A DNA stretch of 64,000 nt from Halodesulfovibrio aestuarii DSM 17919 = ATCC 29578 (GTDB taxonomy: Bacteria > Desulfobacterota > Desulfovibrionia > Desulfovibrionales > Desulfovibrionaceae). Shown in pieces: positions 16,305 to 23,153 of the stretch. Where the stretch lies: contig NZ_ARQF01000020.1 of assembly GCF_000384815.1 (NCBI RefSeq), positions 310,001 to 374,000 of the forward strand. The letters are read 5' to 3'. The notes under the pieces were generated by a model. That model saw only the letters and a list, made by a program, of their open reading frames with translations. It was not told where the DNA came from and did no database searches. Numbering within the stretch: the stretch's first letter is position 1; every line of letters starts with the position of its first letter. The position numbers and the translations under genes are program-made.

Positions 16305-17114
16305 GTGAGTGATAGTAAAAATTATCCAGATGTTCCTAAGCATAATAACTTTAACAAACACGCTCGATCTGCCTTGCAAGGTTTGAGCGGAGCAATTCCT
16401 TTTGCTGGTGGGCTATTAGCAGCAGCTGCTAGCGGGTGGGGAGAGCGTGAGCAGCAAGAGTGGTTTGATTTTTTGAAACAGTGGAAAGAGATGATTGAAG
16501 ACGAATTGCAAGAAAAGCAAAGAACAATTGTGGAAATTGCGATGCGTCTGGATTTACATGACGAGGAAATTAAGAAAAGAATTTCAAGCGATGAGTATAA
16601 GTCACTGCTGCGGAAAGCGTTTAGAGAATGGGGGGGCACAGAGAGCGAGCAAAAAAGGGAATATGTACGAAATATACTTTCGAATGCTGCTGCTACTCGG
16701 CTTGCATCTGATGATGTTGTTCGATTGTTTTTAGATTGGATTTCTAAGTACTCTGAAATGCACTTCACGGTTATTGCCGTCATATATAAACATTCGGAAG
16801 GGATCTCTCGTGGTGAAATATGGAATTTGGTGGGCACTGGAGGAGTGAGAGAGGATTCAGCAGAAGCAGATTTATTCAAGCTACTTTTTCATGACTTGTC
16901 CACTGGGCATGTGGCAAGACAACATCGACCGGTAGATTATGCGGGAAACTATATTAAGCAAACAGCAAGGAAGCGTACTAAATTGTCAACATTAACTTCT
17001 GCTTTTGATTACGAAAAGTTATATGTGCTAACTGCATTGGGAAAACAATTTGTGCACTATGCTATGACGGATGTTGCGCCACAAATTGATTCTGATGAAA
17101 TGAATTCAGCTTAG
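16305..17114 (+). CDS. Unrecognised protein with Gly/Ala-rich N-terminal hydrophobic segment
   Basis: I do not recognise a family with confidence. The 269-residue product has a Gly/Ala-rich stretch LSGAIPFAGGLLAAAASGWG at about residues 28-47, which could insert in or lie on a membrane, then a charged helical region (EDELQEKQRTIVEIAMRL) and a mixed alpha/beta C-terminal half ending in a probable winged-helix-like part. A GTG at 16305, preceded by GGAGG with a five-base spacer, is the likely start; an ATG at 16293 lies inside that ribosome binding site. It sits next to a toxin-antitoxin pair in a mobile region, so a defence or stability role is possible but only by context. Confidence 0.6.
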   Translation: MSDSKNYPDVPKHNNFNKHARSALQGLSGAIPFAGGLLAAAASGWGEREQQEWFDFLKQWKEMIEDELQEKQRTIVEIAMRLDLHDEEIKKRISSDEYKSLLRKAFREWGGTESEQKREYVRNILSNAAATRLASDDVVRLFLDWISKYSEMHFTVIAVIYKHSEGISRGEIWNLVGTGGVREDSAEADLFKLLFHDLSTGHVARQHRPVDYAGNYIKQTARKRTKLSTLTSAFDYEKLYVLTALGKQFVHYAMTDVAPQIDSDEMNSA

Positions 17115-17145
17115 CGCTGACCATACTGCAATATTGAATTATTGC

Positions 17146-17628
17146 TTAGAATTGAGCGTTGAGCGTCTCAAGAAGGTCAAATGTATCTATGTATTGCACT
17201 CCATATTGGATGCATACGTCTGGAATAAATATTTTTTTCTTGCTTTGAGGGACTGATTTTTCGTGTGTGACGATGGTTGCATTAATTGATTTTGCTTTTG
17301 CAATTAACCATGGGTCGCCACACGATAGGAATTCGTTCTTTGCTGTTTGGTGAAATTGTTGGTGAGTGATTACCCAGTGCGCAATGCTAGAAAAATTCTG
17401 CTGCGTTTGTATGTCGCTTTCTTGCAGAAACCAATTAGAGGAAGCTGCCTTTGCCCAACTTGCCAACGTATCGTTACCATTTGCAAGTTCTTGTTTTATG
17501 AAGTTGATGCTTGCAAGTTGTCCATTGGTATTACACTCGTCTAACCAGCTCCAAAAACATGGAAAAGTTGGGAAACGATAATGCAAGTTTTTAGCTTGAA
17601 TAAAGACGTTAGCGTCTAACAGATACAT
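17146..17628 (-). CDS. PIN-like domain protein (DUF4411 type), probable toxin
   Basis: 160 residues beginning MYLLDANVFIQAKN, the first acidic motif of PIN-fold RNases, with further acidic positions in FIKQELANGND, CGDPWLIAKAKSINATIVTHE and FIPDVC. This is the DUF4411 pattern, a PIN-like group often paired with an HTH/ImmA-type protein. It starts three bases after the stop of the gene at 17632-18792, so the two form one operon, antitoxin first. By family it would be a metal-dependent RNase; toxicity is inferred. Confidence 0.75.
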   Translation of the reverse strand: MYLLDANVFIQAKNLHYRFPTFPCFWSWLDECNTNGQLASINFIKQELANGNDTLASWAKAASSNWFLQESDIQTQQNFSSIAHWVITHQQFHQTAKNEFLSCGDPWLIAKAKSINATIVTHEKSVPQSKKKIFIPDVCIQYGVQYIDTFDLLETLNAQF

Positions 17629-17631
17629 TGC

Positions 17632-18792
17632 TTACCGTGCTCCCATCTCAGTAGCCAATTTTTTAATTTTGGCAGGTTTTATGTTGAGCAACTTTCCAGC
17701 ATCACGAAGTAAGATGTTATTAGCTCTGGCAGAACTAATTACAGCAGAAGTAAAGGTTTTGCTGTTTTTGGCTGGTAGGGTGTTATAGTAGTTTCCCCCA
17801 GAGGAGTTTTTCTTGTTATTCCATTTAACAGATTGCATTGCATAGTAGTCACTATATGCCTTCCATGGAATTAATTGGCAGCTGTAGGCTCTTCTGGCGA
17901 TAACAACAGAGCTAACTCTGAAAAATGGTGCTAAATTTTCTGCGTTATCAGAGACAGTCAGATGCTTGCTCCACTTAGCAATGAGATAGTTTCGGGGAAC
18001 TAAAACTTCAGCAGCAACCTCGTTACATAATTGCTCTGTTTTTTTAGAATGAGAAGTAGCAGGGCGCTCAATTGCAGGGTCAGAAATTCCACTCTGACCT
18101 ATCCAGAGGTGTACGAGTTCATGAATGAGGGTAAATGTTTGAGCTGCTTTTGCGTCCCGACCATTAATGAAGATAAGTGGCGCGTAGGGATCGAAGAGAG
18201 CAATACCTCTAAATTCATCAATATCTAATATTTTTTGATTGTTGCTGCCAACAACACCACTTCGCATTACGAGAATTCCAAGAGATTCAATCTTTTGGAT
18301 TAACAACGTAAAGTAAGCCTCCCAGCTTTTTGCAATCTTTCTGTCTTCAATGGAAAGCTCTAATGTCTTTGTTATGTCGTTCGCTATAACAGAAGCTGGG
18401 GTATTGCTGTTAAAACGCCCAATGTATTTAATTGGTTCACCAGTATGCTCTTGAACATAGTCTCGGTACCAATCTTGTTTCATGAGGAGGCTCATGAGGA
18501 GTTCTCTTAGGTTGAGACTTAACTTTGTGGTTACATGGCTTCCAATCGTGCGAAGATCTGGAACTGCGGGATCCATTTCTGGCGGAGTGGTGAGAAACAG
18601 GTAGCCAAAAGGAATTCTAAGTTTTTGTGCAAGAGTTTGAGCTTGGTTGAAGGTTGGTTTTGTTTCACCTTTCTCCCATTGCTCAAGCTTATCTAACTTG
18701 AATTTTGTTTGTGCAGAAAGAATCTCTAAATCAATAGAGGCACGCTGAATTGCCCAATTGAGCATTTTGTGATTGATATGTGCTTCTGCCAT
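17632..18792 (-). CDS. HTH plus ImmA/IrrE-type metallopeptidase, probable antitoxin/regulator
   Basis: 386 residues. The N-terminal XRE-type helix-turn-helix (about 10-70, IDLEILSAQTKFKLDKLEQW, KPTFNQAQTLAQKLRIPFGYLF) is followed by a COG2856 ImmA/IrrE domain with the zinc motif HELVH in FTLIHELVHLWIG (about residue 225) and the downstream segment EQLCNEVAAEVLVPR. This architecture commonly precedes DUF4411 PIN-like proteins and is thought to act as antitoxin and autorepressor. The peptidase motif is intact. The upstream 330 bp probably contain its promoter and operator. Confidence 0.8.
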   Translation of the reverse strand: MAEAHINHKMLNWAIQRASIDLEILSAQTKFKLDKLEQWEKGETKPTFNQAQTLAQKLRIPFGYLFLTTPPEMDPAVPDLRTIGSHVTTKLSLNLRELLMSLLMKQDWYRDYVQEHTGEPIKYIGRFNSNTPASVIANDITKTLELSIEDRKIAKSWEAYFTLLIQKIESLGILVMRSGVVGSNNQKILDIDEFRGIALFDPYAPLIFINGRDAKAAQTFTLIHELVHLWIGQSGISDPAIERPATSHSKKTEQLCNEVAAEVLVPRNYLIAKWSKHLTVSDNAENLAPFFRVSSVVIARRAYSCQLIPWKAYSDYYAMQSVKWNNKKNSSGGNYYNTLPAKNSKTFTSAVISSARANNILLRDAGKLLNIKPAKIKKLATEMGAR

Positions 18793-19105
18793 GTTAAAAT
18801 CTCGTTAGCCATATTTGGTTAGTGGCGTTGTTTTTCAGATTTTGATCACACATTGTTTAATCTGTCTATTACTTACGAATAAAAAAAATACGCATAACAA
18901 TAGCATGTTGTGTCTTTTTTTAAAAGATTATTGATCAAAGAATGGATATCCCCAATAAATAGAGATTACTTGCTTTTGGGTGATTGATGGGGCACATTGC
19001 CAACAATCACTTGCAACGAAGCGTCAGTTTATTCGAGTGATTCCTGTTGTAAAACAATGGGTTAACGCTTCTTGATTTCGGACGGCATGGGTGATCCAAT
19101 GGGCT
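18793..19105. other. Spacer upstream of the antitoxin operon
   Basis: AT-rich on the left (likely promoter/operator of the minus-strand operon), less so on the right. No gene or clear regulatory repeat seen. A longer tRNA-like structure ending at 19122 was sought and not found. Confidence 0.4.
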
Positions 19106-19122
19106 TCCCTCCCTCTCCGCCA
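19106..19122 (+). repeat. Possible attachment-site remnant: 3' end of a tRNA (Ser-like)
   Basis: TCCCTCCCTCTCCGCCA matches the usual 3' terminus of a bacterial tRNA-Ser including CCA, and is followed 12 bases later by a terminator. The rest of a tRNA is absent upstream. Such a fragment is what an integrated island leaves at its distal end. No intact tRNA-Ser is in the window, so the pairing is untested. Confidence 0.35.
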
Positions 19123-19419
19123 TTAAAGATATAAGCTCTTAGCCTCCAAGGCTAAGAGCTTTTTATTACCTACAGGATAAGACACACCGCCGTAGCTCCA
19201 ATATCCTTTAAAAGATCCACAACTCGCCTGAACGGCAAGCTTATCAGCTCGTTCATTCCATGTGTTCCCAGCATGTCCCTTCGTAGGCTTATCAGTTTCT
19301 TTTACAGAAGGAACTGAGGGGCAACGGAGTTGCCACCCCTTTGCAGGATAAAATGCAAAGCAGCCCAACCTGACAGGCTGCTTATGATTTAAGCAGATAG
19401 AATTGGTATCAACTTTCAT
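19123..19419 (-). pseudogene. Fragment of an RNase H-like gene
   Basis: The frame contains KGHAGNTWNERADKLAVQAS, the conserved C-terminal motif of RNase HI (KGHxGxxxNExADxLA) including the last active-site acidic position. The N-terminal catalytic strands (DGS and the middle Glu/Asp) are missing, and the C-terminus reads through a terminator hairpin. It is best seen as a leftover of a truncated RNase H gene at the island border. Confidence 0.45.
19134..19165 (+). terminator. Terminator next to the tRNA-like remnant
   Basis: AGCTCTTAGCC TCCAA GGCTAAGAGCT followed by TTTTATT. Its position just after the CCA of the tRNA-like fragment fits the original terminator of the interrupted tRNA gene. 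Confidence 0.8.
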
Positions 19420-19494
19420 GACGCTTATTCTATGACCGAAATATCTGAACACACTTGCATGGATTTCACTCACTAAAAATGCTAAAAAAGCCCC

Positions 19495-20334
19495 ATGCAG
19501 CACTCAGATAAAAGCATATTCGCCATTGGTGACATACATGGGGACAACGACGCTCTAACGCGCCTGTTGAGGCGTCTTCCTGTACGGCCCGACACCGACC
19601 AGCTCGTATTTATGGGAGATTACATAAACCGTGGAGAAGACACGCGCGCTGTGCTGGAAACACTTATTGAAGTAAAAAAACAATACGCGCATACCGTATT
19701 TTTGATGGGAAACCACGAGCACCTGCTGCTGGAATATGCCTCGCATCCGGATGTAGAAATTTTACGCACCCTACGAAAAATGGGGATAGAAACAACGCTC
19801 GCCAGTTACGACGCAACCGTGCGGGAGCTACAGGGACTCTCCTTCATGCCGGAATCTCACAGAAAATTTTTGCAGTCACTTGTTCTTTCATATTCCTGTG
19901 ATCCCTATCTCTTTGTTCATGCAGACACAGAGGAAGCTGATATTGCAGCCTCCATGACCGCCTCGGAGATTTCCAATCCGCATAGGGCTGTGCTGGTGGA
20001 CAAAGCGCTTTCAAACAGACGCTTGATACGGGAGTACGTTAAAGACGAATCACGCCAAAACATTACCAGCAAAACAGAGCAAGAAAACGGTGAGCCTGCC
20101 TCTGCAGGTGCATCAAATTCCGGATCATCCACAATATGCGCTTTCAACGCGTCTGACGCAGGAGGCGTAACAGTCACAACTCCATACAAACAAGAGCGCC
20201 TTGTTGTATTCGCCCATGTATCGTTTGAGATGCCGCTCGTCATGCCGGACAGGATATGTGTGGACACCGGCTCTGTTTACGGAAATATGCTGACGGCACT
20301 TGAATTACCTGCGATGCGGTTTCATCACGCCTGA
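19495..20334 (+). CDS. PP1/PP2A-like serine/threonine protein phosphatase (calcineurin-like)
   Basis: 279-residue metallophosphoesterase with the ordered motifs GDIHG (12-16), GDYINRG (41-47), GNHE (72-75), FVHA (about 141) and a final histidine in VVFAHVSFE near residue 240, which together bind a dinuclear metal centre. This matches bacterial PrpA/ApaH-type phosphatases. A Ser/Ala/Gly-rich insert (about 195-225) separates the last two motifs and is unusual. The ATG has no strong ribosome binding site. It marks the return to core genes after the mobile region and converges on the large operon to its right. Confidence 0.85.
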   Translation: MQHSDKSIFAIGDIHGDNDALTRLLRRLPVRPDTDQLVFMGDYINRGEDTRAVLETLIEVKKQYAHTVFLMGNHEHLLLEYASHPDVEILRTLRKMGIETTLASYDATVRELQGLSFMPESHRKFLQSLVLSYSCDPYLFVHADTEEADIAASMTASEISNPHRAVLVDKALSNRRLIREYVKDESRQNITSKTEQENGEPASAGASNSGSSTICAFNASDAGGVTVTTPYKQERLVVFAHVSFEMPLVMPDRICVDTGSVYGNMLTALELPAMRFHHA

Positions 20335-20417
20335 TGTTTCCTTAGGTAATTCGCAACCCAAGAGCCTCTCCGCCCCCAAAAAACAATCCCCAGCATGCTC
20401 CGTTCAACAACGCGCAA

Positions 20418-23153
20418 CTATGCTACGCCCTCCTCGAGATCACGGGAGTCGAAGTGCCCTTTCAGAAAACTTTCGGCAAGTTTCTTAGGCGCATCATCAT
20501 CGGTCATATTACCATCCAGAAAACGGCTGAAGCCTAGCAACCGTCCCAACATAACAAGCTGCTCGCGGACAACACTTCGGGATGCCCCGGTCAGTGAAGC
20601 CGTGATGAGGTCTCCGATGACGCTGGTAACAAATCCGTGTCCTTCCAACACCAGTTTGAGAAAGACTGCACGCCTATGACCTCGTACGAGACCGGCACCA
20701 CCACCCTTGAAACGGAAACGGATATAATTAGCCTGTGCATCGCCGCCGCAAACCGCATCCAGCATAGCAAAATGAAACTCAACGCGGGCATTAAGATTTA
20801 GATAGTCACGTGCCGCCAGAGCATAGTTAAACGAGCCGGCGGGTCGCACCCCTCGCCCGTCAAGCATAGTGCGGGAAACAATGCCGGAGAAAGCCTCGGC
20901 ATCCGGTTTGGAGTGCCAGTTCAATTCAGGAGTAAGCAGACCTTCACACAGAGCAACAAGAGGTACGGACAGTACGTCATCTTTGCACAAAGGATTCCGG
21001 ATAGCGCGTTTCAGAAACGATCCACATGCAGATGCCTCATGCCGACGGGTAGCCCCGCCCAGATCAATGACAAGAAAATGAAAGGGGATGCCCAAATCAA
21101 GCGGACGCAACAGCCCGCCGGCCTCCTCCATAACGGAATCACCGGCATCGAACATGGCAAGCACAGCCAATTCGTGCGTATAACGCACAAGATCATGCAC
21201 AGAACGGCACTCCTGCCACGAAAACGTGGGGCCGTATGCCTCGGTCAGATTCAAAGGAACCAACAGTTCCCATAACGCCTTACGGGCCTCTGGCATCCCT
21301 ATTATTTTTATAGAAGACGATGACGTTTCCAGAGAGGGGGCAACAATTTGGGCAGCAGATTTACCAGCACCAGATGCGCCGGAGACATTTTGTGCAAAGG
21401 AATTCCAAAGATGCTCGGAGGCTGGCTGTACCAGCCCGTTATCTGCATCCAGCACAATCCATTGGCCGGTTTGCAACACCTCGCAGCCGTTACGTACTGA
21501 CGTAACAAGGGGAATACCATATTCACGGGCAATGCAAGAAAGATGATCCGTAGGGTTTCCAGAATCAATAATGACACCGGCATACGAATGCAGACTGCGG
21601 GCCGCATCGACCAACGCCTGCGGCAGTACAAGAATACGAGGCTCTATGTCTTGCGTCATTTCCGCCCCCTGCAACTCATCAACATTACGGACAAGATATG
21701 CCCTGCCGACAGCTTTGCCTGATGAAGCGCAGATACCTGTGACCAGCGGCTCGGCGCTGCTAGGCGCAGGAAGTGAGTGCCCTGAGCGGGTGGTGAGCCG
21801 CAAAGGTCGAGCTTGCAACAACTGGATCGTGCCATCATGGGTAACGGCCCACTCCACGTCCTGTGCTACACCCTCAATATTCTCAATCATTTCACCATAG
21901 TTAACCAATCGCTGCAATGTATCCACGGAAAGAAGTGGTGCGTCCGATTCCGATTCCGGCACAGCCTCCGTCGTCACCCCTCCTGCCTGAGCGGAGACCT
22001 CACGGATAGTCTTTCGAGCGATCTCTGCACCATCCATCAAGCGCAACCGTGGTTCTTTCTGGTGTGCAGTGGAGACTCCATCGCTGTCCGAACGCCATGG
22101 ATAGTATATATCAACGGGAGCGAGTCCCCCTACCGCCAGTGTTCCCAGTCCCGGAGCCGCGCTAATGAGCAGTCTGTTGCTATCAGGACGGGCGGGGTCA
22201 CGAGTCATCATTACCCCTGCGCACTGCGCATCCACCATGCGTTGGCACAGCACGGCCAAATCGAAGTCGACCGGAGACAACCCTGCATTAATACGGTAGG
22301 CAATAGCCCGTGCGCTGAACCCGCTGGCAATAACCTCTTTGTACGCATCACACAAAGCATCAAACGTAGTAACATTCAATACAGAAGTGAACTGCCCTGC
22401 AAAGGAATGATCAGGCCTGTCTTCCGCTACACCGCTGCTTCGGACAGAAATAGCAAAACGTCCGTTGCCCCCTTCCTTGGAGTTGCCTGTCTTTCCCAGA
22501 GCAGTGTATGCGTCTCGCAATTCCTGCATGAAAACTTGCGGCAAGGAAGCCTTAAATATGGATTCGCGTATTAGCTGCGCTGCTGCAGAAATCTCCAAAT
22601 CCCCCTGCTCCACCTCGCGCATCAGATTACGGATACTCGACACAAGATCGTTATCCGCCAAAAAATCTCTACAGCAACGTGTGGTACAAACAAATCCGTC
22701 CGGAACCGGCAAATGTATGCGCTGCAGTTGCGCAAGGTTGGCCGCCTTGTTACCGGCAAGGGGATACAGCGAAGGTTCCAGCGAATCCAAGGCGATGCAG
22801 CAACGCGGCGTTGCTGCTTGCGTGGTGAGAGTACGCAGAGCCTCCTGAATTCTTTCTCCCATCGTGCCGTGCAACACAAATAAATTTGTATAAGCTTCGC
22901 CGGAAAGCAGGTTCAGACCGTCCACAAGCTCCCCTGTAACGGACAGCAGCCTGTCGGTTGTAGTCTGCAGGACTTCGTATTCACCATGGTTCATGGCGGT
23001 ATCCGCCTCAACAAGCAGTTCAAGAGCGCGACCATTATTTTCCAAGAAGATACGAAACGCATGGTAGCGTGCCTTCAGTTCATGCAATGCCAGCTGTTCG
23101 CGCCGCCGCTGACGGTTAGCTATAGCGGTACGTATTTCTGAAAAGACACTCAT
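20418..23153 (-). CDS. ATP-grasp/phosphohistidine protein, paralogue 1 (PPDK_N + His domain + novel C-terminal domain)
   Basis: 911 residues. Order: an N-terminal helical domain (about 1-115); an ATP-grasp PPDK_N domain (120-455) with intact nucleotide-binding motifs VRSSGVAEDRPDHSFAGQ (237-254), QRMVDAQCAGVMMTRDP and LLQARPLRL; a swivelling PEP-utiliser domain (470-580) with the phosphohistidine His537 in PTDHLSCIAREYGIP; and a C-terminal domain (about 625-905) with CRSVHDLVRYTHE and NYIRFRFKGGGAG shared only with the two paralogues here. The PEP/pyruvate TIM barrel of PEP synthase is absent. By analogy with rifampin phosphotransferase and glucan water dikinase, it probably moves an ATP phosphate via His to an acceptor bound by the C-terminal domain. 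Its ATG overlaps the stop of paralogue 2 (ATGA). Confidence 0.8.
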   Translation of the reverse strand: MSVFSEIRTAIANRQRRREQLALHELKARYHAFRIFLENNGRALELLVEADTAMNHGEYEVLQTTTDRLLSVTGELVDGLNLLSGEAYTNLFVLHGTMGERIQEALRTLTTQAATPRCCIALDSLEPSLYPLAGNKAANLAQLQRIHLPVPDGFVCTTRCCRDFLADNDLVSSIRNLMREVEQGDLEISAAAQLIRESIFKASLPQVFMQELRDAYTALGKTGNSKEGGNGRFAISVRSSGVAEDRPDHSFAGQFTSVLNVTTFDALCDAYKEVIASGFSARAIAYRINAGLSPVDFDLAVLCQRMVDAQCAGVMMTRDPARPDSNRLLISAAPGLGTLAVGGLAPVDIYYPWRSDSDGVSTAHQKEPRLRLMDGAEIARKTIREVSAQAGGVTTEAVPESESDAPLLSVDTLQRLVNYGEMIENIEGVAQDVEWAVTHDGTIQLLQARPLRLTTRSGHSLPAPSSAEPLVTGICASSGKAVGRAYLVRNVDELQGAEMTQDIEPRILVLPQALVDAARSLHSYAGVIIDSGNPTDHLSCIAREYGIPLVTSVRNGCEVLQTGQWIVLDADNGLVQPASEHLWNSFAQNVSGASGAGKSAAQIVAPSLETSSSSIKIIGMPEARKALWELLVPLNLTEAYGPTFSWQECRSVHDLVRYTHELAVLAMFDAGDSVMEEAGGLLRPLDLGIPFHFLVIDLGGATRRHEASACGSFLKRAIRNPLCKDDVLSVPLVALCEGLLTPELNWHSKPDAEAFSGIVSRTMLDGRGVRPAGSFNYALAARDYLNLNARVEFHFAMLDAVCGGDAQANYIRFRFKGGGAGLVRGHRRAVFLKLVLEGHGFVTSVIGDLITASLTGASRSVVREQLVMLGRLLGFSRFLDGNMTDDDAPKKLAESFLKGHFDSRDLEEGVA

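Noticed and set aside
19020-19122. Complete tRNA-Ser gene
   Set aside because: Only the last 17 bases fit; no acceptor 5' strand, D arm or T loop can be built upstream.
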